Shown piece after piece: positions 28,889 through 38,942 of a stretch of 64,000 bases of DNA; position 1 is the first letter of the stretch; every line of letters begins with the position of its first letter. The notes beneath the pieces were generated by a model. That model did no database searches. It worked only from the letters and a program-made list of their open reading frames with translations, and was not told the DNA's origin. The DNA comes from Magnetococcales bacterium (GTDB lineage Bacteria > Pseudomonadota > Magnetococcia > Magnetococcales > Magnetaquicoccaceae). Made by a program: the position numbers and the translations under genes. The stretch spans positions 1 to 64,000 of the forward strand of contig JAANAU010000016.1 of assembly GCA_011089965.1 (NCBI GenBank), in the 5' to 3' direction.

Positions 28889-29482
28889 ATGTCCAGATCA
28901 TTGAACAAGGTGCAACTGATTGGCAATCTGGGTGCGGATCCGGAGGTACGTTTCACCCAGGATGGCAAGCCGGTTGCTTCGTTGCGGGTGGCCACTTCCG
29001 AGAGTTGGCGTGATGCCCAGGGGCAGACCCAGGAGAAGACCGAGTGGCATCGGGTGGTGGCTTTCGGGCGTTTGGCCGAGATTATTCAGCAGTATTTGCG
29101 CAAGGGGAGCAAGGTTTATGTCGAGGGGCAGTTGCAGACCCGCAAATGGGTGGATAATCAGAATCAGGAGCGTTATACCACCGAGGTGGTGCTCAATCCG
29201 TATGCCGGGCAATTGTTGATGTTGGATCGTGCTTCGGGTGGGGGGGGTGCGTCTGCGTATGGGGGGGGTGCGCCTGCGTATGGCAATGCGGGTTATGCTT
29301 CTGCTCCGGAGTCATCGATGTCTGATTATCGGCAGTCACCCATGGTGCCGCCGCCCATGGGTGCACCTGCACCTGCACCCATGGCACCGCCTCCGCCACC
29401 CCCGACCCCGCGTCCGGGTGCTCATCCGCCGTTGGATGATTTTGCCCAGGCTCCCAATTTTGATGATGACATTCCGTTTTGA
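28889..29482 (+). CDS. ssb: single-stranded DNA-binding protein
   Basis: The 197-residue product has an N-terminal OB fold ([18 protein letters not shown], then [17 protein letters not shown]), a Gly/Pro-rich disordered linker of about 80 residues and the conserved acidic tip DDDIPF that recruits repair and replication proteins. AGGGGG lies just upstream of the ATG. It is divergent from the DctP-like gene, and repeat copy E follows within about 14 bp. Confidence 0.97.
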   Translation: MSRSLNKVQLIGNLGADPEVRFTQDGKPVASLRVATSESWRDAQGQTQEKTEWHRVVAFGRLAEIIQQYLRKGSKVYVEGQLQTRKWVDNQNQERYTTEVVLNPYAGQLLMLDRASGGGGASAYGGGAPAYGNAGYASAPESSMSDYRQSPMVPPPMGAPAPAPMAPPPPPPTPRPGAHPPLDDFAQAPNFDDDIPF

Positions 29483-29495
29483 TACCCCACGATTA

Positions 29496-29680
29496 CGGGT
29501 CCAGGGGGTTTAACCCCCTGGTGGGGTCCAGGGGTGAAACCCCTGGGACTTTTAATCTTTTAATCTTTTCATCTTTTAAACAAAAAATATCATAAAATTA
29601 TTTTTTTAAATATTAAAAACATGAAAACCCTGGGGGATGAATCCCCCAGACCCCCTCTTTTTTTCAATCATTTGGATATA
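29496..29680 (+). repeat. composite intergenic element, copy E (short array, compensatory hairpin change)
   Basis: The left module (29498-29548), a short array of about three 8-bp units (TTTTAATC type), the spacer and the right module (about 29628-29665) are all present. In the first hairpin the innermost G:C pair is replaced by T:A on both sides, so pairing is kept. This is the only copy whose right module faces a gene start (anmK). Its left module follows the ssb stop, and the second left hairpin is followed by a T-rich tract (GACTTTTAATCTTTT). Confidence 0.92.
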
Positions 29681-29724
29681 CAAGCAGTCGTTTATCAATG
29701 ATCACGGAAGGTCTTGGAAGGTTT

Positions 29725-30864
29725 ATGAACGAACACTATATTGCCGTAGGTCTGATGTCCGGCACCTCTGCGGATGGAATCGATGCCGTGCTGGTGCGTA
29801 CCGATGGCATGACACCACCACGGGTGCTGGCCGAGCTTGAAATGCCCTTTGCCGATGATCTGCACCAGCGGATTCTGGCCTTGTACCAAACAGGGACAGA
29901 TGAACTGGAACGTCTGGGCCGGTTGCATCGCGAACTGGGCGAACGGTTTGCCGAAGCGGCACTGGCCGTGGCACGACAGGGTGGACTCTCCATGGAACGG
30001 GTCGATGTGATCGGCAGTCATGGTCAAACCGTACGTCATCGTCCGCCCTTTTTCACCTGGCAAATCGGAGATCCGTTCATCATCGCTGCCCGCACCGGAG
30101 TCACCACGGTCGCCGACTTCCGACCCGCCGATCTGGCCCAGGGAGGAGAAGGGGCGCCTCTGGCGCCCCTGTTTCACCAGGTGTTGTTCGGACGCCCTGG
30201 TCAACGGGTGGCTGTGGTGAATCTGGGCGGCATTGCCAATGTCACTGCCCTGCCCGGCCATCCGGAACACCCGTTGGTGGCTGGCGATATCGGACCGGCC
30301 AATTCGCTGATCGATCTGTTGGCCACCCGTCTGGGCAATGGTCAACGCACCATGGATCACCATGGCACTGCCGCAGACCAGGGCACGGTGGATCGTGCGG
30401 TCCTGGCCGAACTGCTGGATCATCCCTATCTGCAACGCCCCTTTCCCAAGTCCACAGGCCGTGAGGAGTTTGGTGCGGAGTTTTTGCATACGTTGCTGAC
30501 CCGTCATCCCCACCTGAACGGCGTGGACGGTCTGGCCACATTGACCCAGTTCACAGCGCAAATCGTGGCCGATGGCTGCATGGGTCTTCTTCCCCCTGCC
30601 CCCAACCGGGTGATTCTGTGCGGAGGTGGCGCACGCAACCGGTCGCTGGTGGCACGGTTGCAACGCTGTCTGCCGCCGGGTGTGCGCATCTCGGATGCCG
30701 AAGATCTGGGTGTCAATGCCGCCACTTTGGAAGCCCAGGCGTTTGCCTGGTTTGCCGTGCGTACCTTGAAAGGTCTGCCCTCCTCGCTGCCACAGGCAAC
30801 AGGCGCACGCATTCCGGCGATCCTCGGCTCGATCCATCCGGTTGCCCCGTGTCGTGCCTTGTAA
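29725..30864 (+). CDS. anmK: anhydro-N-acetylmuramic acid kinase
   Basis: The 379-residue product begins at ATG 29725, preceded by GGAAGG at good spacing, in preference to 29698. It carries the ASKHA-type phosphate motif GLMSGTSADGIDAVL, then IGSHGQTVRH, ADFRPADLAQGGEGAP and VILCGGGARN. AnmK phosphorylates and opens 1,6-anhydroMurNAc during peptidoglycan recycling. It is followed 18 bp later by a phosphoesterase gene. Confidence 0.96.
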   Translation: MNEHYIAVGLMSGTSADGIDAVLVRTDGMTPPRVLAELEMPFADDLHQRILALYQTGTDELERLGRLHRELGERFAEAALAVARQGGLSMERVDVIGSHGQTVRHRPPFFTWQIGDPFIIAARTGVTTVADFRPADLAQGGEGAPLAPLFHQVLFGRPGQRVAVVNLGGIANVTALPGHPEHPLVAGDIGPANSLIDLLATRLGNGQRTMDHHGTAADQGTVDRAVLAELLDHPYLQRPFPKSTGREEFGAEFLHTLLTRHPHLNGVDGLATLTQFTAQIVADGCMGLLPPAPNRVILCGGGARNRSLVARLQRCLPPGVRISDAEDLGVNAATLEAQAFAWFAVRTLKGLPSSLPQATGARIPAILGSIHPVAPCRAL

Positions 30865-30882
30865 CGGCTTTTCCGGTCTGTC

Positions 30883-31683
30883 ATGCAACGTTTTTTCCTG
30901 TGGATCATGGTCGGGATCACGGTGATGCTGCTGATTCTGGTGGCCCACAATGAGTCCGATCATCTGGAGATCACCCGTCACCGCATCGGACCGGTTGGAT
31001 CCGGTCGGCCTGGTGTGCGCATCGCACAGATAAGCGATCTGCATATCCTGGGTGCTGCCGACGTGGAAGAGCAGGTGTTGGAGCGTGTGCGGGCCGAAGA
31101 TCCGGATCTGATCGTCTTGACCGGGGACATGGTGGATCACCGGGAGAAGCGGTATTCATTGTGGCGCTTTCTTGACCAGTTGCCGCTGCGTGCCCGCAAG
31201 GTGGCGGTTCCGGGCAATTGGGAATACTGGGCCAGGATCAAAATGGAGAAGTTGCGGCGTCACTATGAACAGCACGGGGTGACGCTGTTGATCAACGAGA
31301 CCATGTGGTTCGGACAGGAGGGACATGACCGACTGTTGATCGTGGGACTGGATGATGAACGCCATGGTCAGCCCGATTGGCAGCAGGCCATGCAGAACCA
31401 TGCAGAGTGGGATGGAGCTGTATTGGTGTTGGCGCACAATCCGGTGACCCTGGTCAATCTGCATTCGGTGGTACGCAACGAACGGTTGATGTTGGCCGGT
31501 CATACCCACGGTGGACAGATTCTGCTCTTCGGGCGGTGGTGGCAGCGGGAACAGCCGTGTCGGGCTGGCTGGTGTCCGGATTCACCATCACGGACCTATG
31601 TGACGCGGGGCATTGGCACCATCGGCATTCCGCTGCGCATCGGCTCCAGGCCAGAGCTGGCCCTGTTCGAGTGGCGCTGGTGA
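30883..31683 (+). CDS. membrane-anchored metallophosphoesterase with GNWE motif
   Basis: The 266-residue protein has an N-terminal hydrophobic anchor (about 5-20) and a calcineurin-like phosphoesterase core. The metal motifs are ISDLHI, LTGDMVDH, LAHNP and LAGHTHGGQ. The usual GNHE/D motif reads GNWEYW here. The fold resembles YkuE/YaeI-type enzymes, some of which act on lipid A precursors or phosphodiesters. The substrate is not deducible. It is probably co-transcribed with anmK. Confidence 0.85.
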   Translation: MQRFFLWIMVGITVMLLILVAHNESDHLEITRHRIGPVGSGRPGVRIAQISDLHILGAADVEEQVLERVRAEDPDLIVLTGDMVDHREKRYSLWRFLDQLPLRARKVAVPGNWEYWARIKMEKLRRHYEQHGVTLLINETMWFGQEGHDRLLIVGLDDERHGQPDWQQAMQNHAEWDGAVLVLAHNPVTLVNLHSVVRNERLMLAGHTHGGQILLFGRWWQREQPCRAGWCPDSPSRTYVTRGIGTIGIPLRIGSRPELALFEWRW

Positions 31684-31710
31684 GGCGTTACCGGAGTTGT
31701 TGATGGTTGT

Positions 31711-31731
31711 CAGGGGGAGAAGCTCCCCCTG
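31711..31731. terminator. perfect GC-rich hairpin between convergent genes
   Basis: CAGGGGGAG and CTCCCCCTG form a 9-bp stem with a 3-nt loop between the convergent phosphoesterase and hemL genes. No U-tract follows on either strand. It may act as a weak or factor-assisted terminator, or as an mRNA 3'-end barrier. Confidence 0.5.
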
Positions 31732-31746
31732 GATGGTGCATCATCG

Positions 31747-33039
31747 TCACCTTTGGGCAACGATCCGTTCGGCCACCCGTTCGGCCATGGTCAGGGTGTA
31801 ATCGAGCAGGGAGTCGTCGTGCGCCAGGGAGACGAAGGCGGCTTCAAAGGCGCTGGGTGCCAGATAGACCCCTTCGGTCAACATGCCATGGAACCATTGA
31901 TTGAATCTTTGGAGATGGCATTGGGAGGCTTCGGTGAAGTTGGTGACCTGTTTGGCTTCGGTGAAGAAGAGGCCGAACATGGAGCCGACACAGGTGGTCA
32001 CACAGGGGATGCCGAACACGGTCATCACCTGGGTCAACCCTTTGACCAGGTAGCGGGTGCGGGTGTTCAGGGTCGCGTAGGCACCAGGGGCATCCAGCAG
32101 TTCCAGGGTGGCCAGACCGGCGGCCACGGCCAACGGGTTGCCGGAGAGTGTACCGGCCTGATAGACCGGACCTGCCGGAGCAATCTGTTCCATCAGGTGG
32201 CGTGGACCGCCATAGGCTCCGACCGGCAATCCCCCACCGATCACCTTGCCCAGTGTGGTCAGATCCGGGCGGATGTTGTACAGAGTCTGGGCGCCTCCCC
32301 GGTCCACGCGCAAGCCGGTCATCACCTCATCAAAGATCAGCAGTGTTCCGTGGGTATCGCACACCCGGCGCAGCCCTTCCAGGAAACCGGGCAGTGGCAA
32401 CACGCATCCCATGTTGCCTGCCACCGGTTCCACGATGATGGCGGCGATCTCGTCGCCCCGCAGATCAAACATCGCTTCGACGGCTTCCAGGTCGTTGAAG
32501 GGCAGGACCAGGGTATCTTTGGCTGTGGCGCGGGTGATGCCGGGTGAGGTTGGGACGCCAAAGGTGGCAGCTCCGGAGCCGGCAGCCACCAGCAAGCCAT
32601 CGGCATGTCCGTGATAGCACCCTTCAAACTTGACCAAAAGATCCCGTTGTGTGGCGGCCCGTGCCAGGCGGACGGCGCTCATCACGGCTTCGGTGCCGGA
32701 GTTGACCAGGCGTATCATTTCCATGCCGGGAAAGCGGGCGATGATGCGTTCGGCCAGTTGAATTTCCCGTTCGGTGGGTGCGCCGAAGGAGCATCCTTGT
32801 TCTGCGGCCAGACGGATGGCTTCCAACACGTGTGGATGGGCATGTCCCACGATCAGCGGTCCCCAGGAGCCGACGTAATCGACGTACTCTTTGCCATCCA
32901 CGTCGGTAATCATGCCCCCTTTGCCAGAGCGGATGAACGGGGGAGTTCCGCCCACGGATTTGAAGGCGCGCACCGGGCTGTTGACGCCGCCAGGAATCAC
33001 TCTTCTGGCTCTTTCAAACAATTCCAAGGATCGTGACAT
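31747..33039 (-). CDS. hemL: glutamate-1-semialdehyde 2,1-aminomutase
   Basis: The 430-residue PLP enzyme converts glutamate-1-semialdehyde to 5-aminolevulinate, step 2 of the C5 haem route whose first enzyme, hemA, is nearby. Visible features are [35 protein letters not shown] and the PLP Lys in [15 protein letters not shown]. The start at 33039 has GGAG 8 nt upstream and is preferred to 33060. Copy F lies just upstream of the start. Confidence 0.97.
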   Translation of the reverse strand: MSRSLELFERARRVIPGGVNSPVRAFKSVGGTPPFIRSGKGGMITDVDGKEYVDYVGSWGPLIVGHAHPHVLEAIRLAAEQGCSFGAPTEREIQLAERIIARFPGMEMIRLVNSGTEAVMSAVRLARAATQRDLLVKFEGCYHGHADGLLVAAGSGAATFGVPTSPGITRATAKDTLVLPFNDLEAVEAMFDLRGDEIAAIIVEPVAGNMGCVLPLPGFLEGLRRVCDTHGTLLIFDEVMTGLRVDRGGAQTLYNIRPDLTTLGKVIGGGLPVGAYGGPRHLMEQIAPAGPVYQAGTLSGNPLAVAAGLATLELLDAPGAYATLNTRTRYLVKGLTQVMTVFGIPCVTTCVGSMFGLFFTEAKQVTNFTEASQCHLQRFNQWFHGMLTEGVYLAPSAFEAAFVSLAHDDSLLDYTLTMAERVAERIVAQR

Positions 33040-33067
33040 GGAAAAATCTCCGTGAGTCAATAGACAA

Positions 33068-33283
33068 CCATCAGGGGTCCAGGGGGGTTACCCCCCTGGT
33101 GGGGTCCAGGGGTGAAACCCCTGGGACTTTAAATCTTTTAAATCTTTTAAATCTTTTAAATCTTTTAAATCTTTTAAACAAAAAATATTTAAAAATTTGT
33201 TTTTTTTAAAACATGAAAACATGAAAACATGAAAACCCTGGGGGATGAATCCCCCAGACCCCCTCTTTTTTTTCAATCCTTTG
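33068..33283 (+). repeat. composite intergenic element, copy F (full length)
   Basis: Left module with both hairpins (33077-33127), about six 9-bp array units to about 33177, an AT-rich spacer with three ACATGAAA repeats, and the right module (33236-33270). The stop codon of the downstream minus-strand gene (33273-33275) falls in the TCAATC part of the right module, so element and gene end overlap. The left module lies about 30 bp from the hemL start. Confidence 0.93.
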
Positions 33284-33806
33284 GGCCGTTCCCCGGATTG
33301 CGGTCAGGGTCCGGTCTGCTCTGCTCTCCGGGCGTCACCACCAGGATCGCATGAGTGCCAAGCGGCTTCCACACCTTGCGATCCAGTTGATCATAAACCT
33401 TGAAAAACCATAATCCAGGAGCCATTTTCCCGGAAATGGTGCCCACGGCAGCATACATGGGTAAAGGCTCATCCCGGGTTACCTGAATCGGAGGATAATC
33501 CAACCGCGTGGTCAGATTGCCCTCCTGATCCAAAATGTCCACCTTGAAATGATGCTCACCACCCACCACCAAAACCAAATCCAAAACAAAAAAACCAGAA
33601 ACCCCCTGAGATCCGGAACGCAACGCCTTGACCACCGACGCAGGTTGCATGGCCTCGCCCTTTTGAACCATTTTATCGGAAAAATAACCGTTTGCAATGT
33701 AGGCTGGTTGTCGATAGGAACGGGTGCGTGGCTTGGTGGCCGACTCCGCAAAGCTGCTTGTCATAAAAAATATAAACAAAATCCATAATATTGTCCCGCG
33801 ATTCAT
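33273..33806 (-). CDS. secreted protein of unknown function
   Basis: The 177-residue product has a signal peptide (FIFFMTSSFAESA) and a mature beta-rich domain with segments such as GGEHHFKVDILDQEGN and GKMAPGLWFFKVYDQ. These resemble an Ig-like or carbohydrate-binding fold. I do not recognise the family. It lies 6 bp downstream of prfA and is probably the last gene of the hemA-prfA transcript. Its last codons are inside repeat copy F. Confidence 0.7.
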   Translation of the reverse strand: MNRGTILWILFIFFMTSSFAESATKPRTRSYRQPAYIANGYFSDKMVQKGEAMQPASVVKALRSGSQGVSGFFVLDLVLVVGGEHHFKVDILDQEGNLTTRLDYPPIQVTRDEPLPMYAAVGTISGKMAPGLWFFKVYDQLDRKVWKPLGTHAILVVTPGEQSRPDPDRNPGNGPKD

Positions 33807-33812
33807 GATTGG

Positions 33813-34904
33813 CTACTCCTCGCCCAGACTGGCCAGCAAAGCGGCCTGATGATGAGCGGTCAGGGTGGTGATCATTTCATGCAGATCCCCGGCCATGACC
33901 TGATCGAGTTTGTGCAACGTGAGATTGACCCGATGATCGGTAACCCGGTTTTGCGGGAAATTATAGGTGCGAATCCGCTCGGAACGATCCCCGGAACCAA
34001 CCTGATCACGCCGATCCTTGGCCCGCTCGTGATCGGCAGCCCGCTGCTCCATGTCAAGCAGACGCGCCTTGAGAACTTTCATGGCCTGCGCCTTGTTTTT
34101 GTGCTGGGACTTTTCATCCTGACAGGTGACGGTGATGCCAGTGGGCAGATGGGTGATGCGCACCGCCGAATCCGTGGTGTTGACGCTCTGACCGCCCGGA
34201 CCCGAAGAACGAAAGACATCAATGCGCAGATCATCCCGTTCGTTGATGGCCACCTCCACCTCATCCGCCTCTGGAAGTACGGCCACCGTGCAGGCCGAAG
34301 TGTGGATCCGACCACCCGCTTCGGTGACCGGCACACGCTGCACCCGATGCACGCCGGATTCAAACTTGAAGGCTGACCAGGCCCCTTTGCCGGAAATCAT
34401 GACGATCACCTCCTTGAAACCGCCCAACGGTGTCGGACTGCTGGAGAGAGGCTCGACGCGCCAGCGGTTCTGTTCGGAATAACGACCATACATGCGCAAC
34501 AGATCAGCGGCAAACAGAGCAGCCTCTTCACCGCCTGTGCCGGCCCGAACCTCCAGAATGACATTGCGTCCTTCATGGGGATCCTTGGGAGCCAACAGCA
34601 GTTGCAGTTCGGGAATTTTCCCTTCCAGCCTGGTTTTGAGCTGATCCAACTCTTCACGCACCAGCCGTTTCATCTCGGGTTCGCTGTCGGCATCGTCCAG
34701 CATGGCTTCGGTGGTGTGAATTTCCGCTTCCAGAGCCAGATAACCCATCCAGGCTTCGACCAAAGGGTCGAGATCCGCATACTCTTTGCTCAAACGGGCG
34801 TATTCGGCACTGTCGTCGCGGGTGACGGCCTGACCCAACAAAGCAGCCAGCTCGGCATGACGCCGCCGCATGGTGTCGAATTTGCGCAGGAACGAATGGC
34901 TCAT
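33813..34904 (-). CDS. prfA: peptide chain release factor 1
   Basis: The product is 363 residues from ATG at 34904, close to the usual RF1 length. The catalytic GGQ lies in [18 protein letters not shown], and [14 protein letters not shown] and [16 protein letters not shown] are typical. RF1 terminates translation at UAA and UAG, and its GGQ Gln is the substrate of PrmC, encoded about 9 kb away. An in-frame ATG at 34919 would overlap hemA by 11 bp, and the start at 34904 lies 4 nt beyond the hemA stop. The hemA-prfA order is classical. Confidence 0.96.
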   Translation of the reverse strand: MSHSFLRKFDTMRRRHAELAALLGQAVTRDDSAEYARLSKEYADLDPLVEAWMGYLALEAEIHTTEAMLDDADSEPEMKRLVREELDQLKTRLEGKIPELQLLLAPKDPHEGRNVILEVRAGTGGEEAALFAADLLRMYGRYSEQNRWRVEPLSSSPTPLGGFKEVIVMISGKGAWSAFKFESGVHRVQRVPVTEAGGRIHTSACTVAVLPEADEVEVAINERDDLRIDVFRSSGPGGQSVNTTDSAVRITHLPTGITVTCQDEKSQHKNKAQAMKVLKARLLDMEQRAADHERAKDRRDQVGSGDRSERIRTYNFPQNRVTDHRVNLTLHKLDQVMAGDLHEMITTLTAHHQAALLASLGEE

Positions 34905-34908
34905 GCCG

Positions 34909-36174
34909 TCACGTCTCATCCAGTTGAAACAGTTGTCGCACTGCATCCACATAGAGCGCACCATCCGGCTCGGCAGCCAGGATCTTCAAGCGACTCAACG
35001 GGGTATGCAAAAGTTTATTGACCAGCAAACGGCCCAATTGTTCCACCCGTTTGTGCTCTTCCGGGGTCAATCCGGACCAGCCCGCCACTGCCTTGGCCAC
35101 CTCCTGATCGCGCACAGCCTCGAAACGGGCACGCAGGGCAGTCAATACCGGAGTCAGCTCCAGAGTTTCCAGCCAGCGCAGAAAATCATCGCTGCGCTGG
35201 ATCAGGATCCCTTCGGCAGCATGCACCTCACGGCCCCGGTCTTTGAGGTTATTGTCAACGATGCGGGTCAGATCATCAATGTCGTATAAATAAGCGTTAT
35301 CCAGATCGGCAATCGTCGGATCCAGATCGCGGGGTACGGCGATATCAATGAGAAACTGTGGACGCTGACGCCGTTTTTTGAGGGCAGCACGGATCATGGG
35401 TGCAGTCACCACATGGGCAGTGGCACCGGTGGAAGAGAGAATGATATCCGCCTTGTCCAAATGGTGTTCGATCTCGTGCAGACCAAAGGCAACACCGCCA
35501 AAATTTTCTGCCAACGCCACAGCGCGGGACAAGGTGCGATTGGCCACCAGAATGGAAACCCCCTGGGTGACGAGATGGCGTGCGGCCAGTTCACACATCT
35601 CACCGGCACCAATCAGCAGACAGCGGCAGCCGCGCAGATCCCCGAAGATGCGTTGCGCCAGTGAGACGGCTGCCGAGGCGATGGAGACCGGATTGCGGGC
35701 AATGCCGGTTTCGTTGCGCACCTGTTTGGCAGCATGAAAGGCGTGCTGGAAGAATTTGTCCAACACCGGTCCCAGGGTTCCGGTTTCGTTGGCCAATTGA
35801 TAGGCCTGTTTCATTTGTCCGAGGATCTGGGCTTCGCCGACCACCAGCGAGTCAAGGCTGGCGGCAACGCGAAAACCGTGACGCACGGCATCGTGTGCGT
35901 TCAAGCAGTAGAGATGCGCTTCCAGGAGCTTCGGGTCGATCCCGCGAGCCTCTGCCAGCCAGGTGGCCAGGTTTTGACCGATCTGTTCGGCGTGACGATC
36001 GGCACCATAGATTTCAACCCGGTTGCAGGTGGAAAGCAGGGCCACTTCCTGTGCGATGGAGGCGGCATGCAGCTCTTGCAGCATGCGTGGCAGCTCCTCG
36101 TTGACAAAGGCCAGACGTTCCCGAATGGCCACGGGTGCGGTTTTGTGACTCAAGCCGACAATGACGATCTTCAT
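34909..36174 (-). CDS. hemA: glutamyl-tRNA reductase
   Basis: The 421-residue product reduces glutamyl-tRNA to glutamate-1-semialdehyde, the first committed step of C5 haem synthesis. The catalytic Cys lies in [12 protein letters not shown] near residue 50. [13 protein letters not shown] and the Rossmann motif [17 protein letters not shown] follow. The C5 route distinguishes this organism from alphaproteobacteria that use ALA synthase. It is the first gene of hemA-prfA and the secreted-protein gene. Confidence 0.97.
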   Translation of the reverse strand: MKIVIVGLSHKTAPVAIRERLAFVNEELPRMLQELHAASIAQEVALLSTCNRVEIYGADRHAEQIGQNLATWLAEARGIDPKLLEAHLYCLNAHDAVRHGFRVAASLDSLVVGEAQILGQMKQAYQLANETGTLGPVLDKFFQHAFHAAKQVRNETGIARNPVSIASAAVSLAQRIFGDLRGCRCLLIGAGEMCELAARHLVTQGVSILVANRTLSRAVALAENFGGVAFGLHEIEHHLDKADIILSSTGATAHVVTAPMIRAALKKRRQRPQFLIDIAVPRDLDPTIADLDNAYLYDIDDLTRIVDNNLKDRGREVHAAEGILIQRSDDFLRWLETLELTPVLTALRARFEAVRDQEVAKAVAGWSGLTPEEHKRVEQLGRLLVNKLLHTPLSRLKILAAEPDGALYVDAVRQLFQLDET

Positions 36175-36329
36175 GGAGTGGTGCCGATTCCGGATCCGGG
36201 CGTTGCGCTTGGGGTCGGTGGAGGTCCGCGTCTTTTAGCCGCAACGGGGGATCGTAGCAGCAATGATGGCAAAAGGCCATCCTTTCAGCGTCAAACCCGG
36301 ATCTGAATGCTTTTTTTTCCCGCCTGCCA

Positions 36330-36359
36330 TTGCCTTGCGTCCCGGTTCCGGAGTAAACT
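36330..36359 (+). promoter_or_regulatory. candidate promoter for the tRNA pair
   Basis: TTGCCT (36330-36335) and TAAACT (36354-36359) are separated by 18 bp and end 16 bp upstream of tRNA-Pro. Confidence 0.45.
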
Positions 36360-36375
36360 AATGATTCATGACCGT

Positions 36376-36452
36376 CGGGGTGTGGCGCAGCCTGGTAGCG
36401 CATCGGCTTTGGGTGCCGAGGGCCGGAGGTTCGAATCCTCTCGCCCCGACCA
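36376..36452 (+). tRNA. tRNA-Pro (anticodon TGG)
   Basis: This is a 77-nt cloverleaf with acceptor stem CGGGGTG / CGCCCCG (one T:G pair), D-loop AGCCTGGTAG, anticodon loop CTTTGGGTG with TGG, T-arm GGTTCGAATCC and encoded CCA at 36450-36452. Confidence 0.97.
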
Positions 36453-36494
36453 TGTTTCTTGTTGTTTTCCCTCCGGAGTATCCTTTGTTTTTGC

Positions 36495-36570
36495 GCGCTC
36501 GTAGCTCAATGGATAGAGCATCGGCCTTCTAAGCCGGTGGTTGCAGGTTCGACCCCTGCCGGGCGCACCA
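36495..36570 (+). tRNA. tRNA-Arg (anticodon TCT)
   Basis: This is a 76-nt cloverleaf with acceptor stem GCGCTCG / CGGGCGC, D-arm GCTCAATGGATAGAGC, anticodon loop CCTTCTAAG with TCT, T-arm GCAGGTTCGACCCCTGC and encoded CCA. It lies 42 bp after tRNA-Pro, so the two are probably co-transcribed. The following ~125 bp to rfbA are AT-rich without a clear terminator hairpin. Confidence 0.97.
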
Positions 36571-36695
36571 ATGCCATCTGGATGCTTTGCACATCACCCC
36601 AAACCCATGTACCAATCCTTCTGGCATGGATATTATTTTTATTATTTTTAATAATAAAAATATATTTTGTGCTTTATATGGGAGTATTTCATGGT

Positions 36696-37565
36696 TTACT
36701 GTACCAGATTGAGCAGATACCGTCCATAACTGTTTTTCTTTAATGGTTCTGCAAGTGCATGCAACTGTTCTGCTGTGATCCAGCCTTGGCGATAGGCGAT
36801 CTCTTCAGGGCAGGAGACTTGCAGGCTTTGGCGTTTTTGCAAGGTGGCGATGAAACTGGCTGCATCCAGCAGGCTGTCGTGGGTGCCTGTATCCAGCCAG
36901 GCATAACCTCGCCCCATGGTTTCGACGTGGAGTTGACCCAGTTCAAGATATTGTTTGTTGATATCCGTTATTTCAAGCTCGCCACGGGTTGACGGTTGGA
37001 TATGGACAGCCATGTTGCATACCTGCTGATCGTAGAAATAGAGACCAGTGATGGCAAAATTGCTTTTTGGCTGTTTCGGTTTCTCTTCAACGCTGATGGC
37101 ATTATGATGGGCGTCGAATTCCACCACGCCATAGCGTTCCGGATCTTGCACATGATAGGCGAAGACCGTGGCGCCAGAAAGACGTTTGTTGGCGTTTTGT
37201 AACAGTTGGCCCAGACTGTTCCCATAAAAAATATTATCCCCAAGAACCAAGGCGCTGGGGTTGTTGCCTATAAAGTGTTTGCCAATGATAAAGGCCTGTG
37301 CGACACCGTCTGGACTGGGTTGCACGGCATATTGGATGTTCATGCCCCAGCGTGTTCCGTCACCCAGCAATTCGGCGAAACGATGTGCATCTTGCGGGGT
37401 ACTGATGAGCAGGATGTCTTGAATACCACTCAGCATCAATGTGCTGAGCGGATAATAGATCATCGGTTTATCATAAACGGGCATGAGTTGTTTGCTGACG
37501 GCTTGTGTCACGGGGTAGAGTCGACTGCCGGAGCCTCCAGCCAGGACAATACCTTTACGTTTCAT
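36696..37565 (-). CDS. rfbA: glucose-1-phosphate thymidylyltransferase
   Basis: The 289-residue product makes dTDP-glucose from dTTP and glucose-1-phosphate. The nucleotidyltransferase signature [16 protein letters not shown] is at the N-terminus, followed by [18 protein letters not shown] and [16 protein letters not shown] precedes the start. It is the last gene of a sugar cluster and is separated from rfbB by repeat copy G. rfbC and rfbD, which complete dTDP-rhamnose synthesis, are not in this window. Confidence 0.97.
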   Translation of the reverse strand: MKRKGIVLAGGSGSRLYPVTQAVSKQLMPVYDKPMIYYPLSTLMLSGIQDILLISTPQDAHRFAELLGDGTRWGMNIQYAVQPSPDGVAQAFIIGKHFIGNNPSALVLGDNIFYGNSLGQLLQNANKRLSGATVFAYHVQDPERYGVVEFDAHHNAISVEEKPKQPKSNFAITGLYFYDQQVCNMAVHIQPSTRGELEITDINKQYLELGQLHVETMGRGYAWLDTGTHDSLLDAASFIATLQKRQSLQVSCPEEIAYRQGWITAEQLHALAEPLKKNSYGRYLLNLVQ

Positions 37566-37622
37566 GTGTTTTTCCTCATCATCAAGGGTTGGTTTGGTGA
37601 TGTGCGTGGAGCGGGAGAATGC

Positions 37623-37850
37623 GCCATGATCAGGGGTCCAGGGGGGTTACCCCCCTGGTGGGGTCCAGGGGTGAAACCCCTGGGACTTTTAATCTTTTAA
37701 TCTTTTAATCTTTTAATCTTTTAATCTTTTTAAATAAAAAATATTAATTAATTATTTATCTTTTAAACATGAAAACCCTGGGGGATGAATCCCCCAGACC
37801 CCCTCTTTTTTTTTAATCATGGGATGATCATGCTCGGCTGGGGAATCAAA
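37623..37850 (+). repeat. composite intergenic element, copy G (8-bp array)
   Basis: The left end GCCATGATCAGGGGTCC is followed by both hairpins, about five units of the 8-bp variant TTTTAATC (37687-37731), an AT-rich spacer and the right module (37777-37812). The degenerate tail is CGGCTGGGGAATCA. It separates rfbB (upstream in transcription) from rfbA, and its right module faces the rfbB 3' end. Confidence 0.93.
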
Positions 37851-37857
37851 AGTATTT

Positions 37858-38925
37858 TTATCCCGCATCTCCATACTGCTTGGTTACCCAGGCGCGATAT
37901 GCACCGCTTTGCACATTTTGTACCCATTCAGGATTGCTGAGATACCATTGAACAGTCTTGCGAATGCCGGTCTCAAAGGTTTCCATCGGTTTCCAACCCA
38001 ACGCATGTTCCATTTTGCGCGCATTGATGGCATAACGACGATCATGGCCAGGACGATCCGCGACAAAGATGATCTGCCTCTTGTAGCTGCAACCATCAGG
38101 TTTGGGACGCAACGCGTCCAAAAGTGCGCACAGGGTATGCACGATCTCAAGGTTGGTTTTTTCGCTCCATCCACCAATATTGTAAGTTTCGCCCGGTTCT
38201 CCTGCTTCCAGAACCCGACGTATTGCACGGCAATGGTCTTTCACATAGAGCCAGTCACGCACCTGCATTCCATCCCCATACACTGGCAAAGTTTTTCCAG
38301 CCAGAGCATTGACAATCATGAGGGGAATCAGTTTTTCCGGGAAGTGGTATGGGCCATAATTGTTGCTGCAATTGGTTGTCAATACAGGTATTCCATAGGT
38401 ATGATGCCAGGCGCGTACCAGATGATCACTGGCCGCTTTGCTGGCACTGTAAGGGCTGTTTGGTTCGTAACGGTTGGTTTCGGTAAATGCCGGGTCAGAG
38501 GGTGACAGAGATCCATACACCTCATCTGTCGAAATCTGCAAAAAACGAAACTCTTTCCTGTTTGCAGAAGAGAGACCATGCCAATAGCTGCGCACGGTCT
38601 CAAGCAGGTTGTAGGTGCCAACGATGTTGGTCTGAATGAAATCGCCCGGACCATGTATGGAACGATCCACATGGCTCTCCGCAGCAAAATTGAGCACTGC
38701 CCGGGGTGTATACCGGGTCAATAGCTGTTCGACGCGGTTTCGGTCACCAATGTCACCGTGTACAAAGGTGTGACCGGGATGTTCCCGCAAGGGAGCCAAG
38801 GTTTCAAGGTTGCCGGCGTAGGTGAGTTTGTCAAGATTGACCACAGGTTCATCCGTGACACCACACCAGTCCAAAACAAAATTCCCTCCAATGAATCCGG
38901 CACCACCGGTTACCAAGATCGTCAT
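37858..38925 (-). CDS. rfbB: dTDP-glucose 4,6-dehydratase
   Basis: The 355-residue extended SDR enzyme has [12 protein letters not shown] as the NAD motif, catalytic [10 protein letters not shown] and the active-site segment STDEVYGSL. It produces dTDP-4-keto-6-deoxyglucose, the next step after RfbA. The gene is flanked by repeat copies G and H, so transcription through to rfbA would have to cross a hairpin element. Confidence 0.97.
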   Translation of the reverse strand: MTILVTGGAGFIGGNFVLDWCGVTDEPVVNLDKLTYAGNLETLAPLREHPGHTFVHGDIGDRNRVEQLLTRYTPRAVLNFAAESHVDRSIHGPGDFIQTNIVGTYNLLETVRSYWHGLSSANRKEFRFLQISTDEVYGSLSPSDPAFTETNRYEPNSPYSASKAASDHLVRAWHHTYGIPVLTTNCSNNYGPYHFPEKLIPLMIVNALAGKTLPVYGDGMQVRDWLYVKDHCRAIRRVLEAGEPGETYNIGGWSEKTNLEIVHTLCALLDALRPKPDGCSYKRQIIFVADRPGHDRRYAINARKMEHALGWKPMETFETGIRKTVQWYLSNPEWVQNVQSGAYRAWVTKQYGDAG

Positions 38926-38942
38926 GATTCCAATACACCAGT

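Noticed and set aside
28756-28995. N-terminal extension of the DctP-like frame
   Set aside because: It would overlap ssb and lacks a signal peptide. The ATG at 28755 gives a clean secretion signal.
33088-33276. ORF encoding repeated KDLKDLK residues inside copy F (and FKRFKR in copy B at 6423-6620)
   Set aside because: The residues come from the 9-bp array read in frame. Copies with 8-bp units (E, G) or no array (C, H) lose the frame, so the elements are not conserved as protein-coding.
36307-36743. Short ORFs over the tRNA pair
   Set aside because: They run through well-formed tRNA-Pro and tRNA-Arg genes and are translation artefacts.
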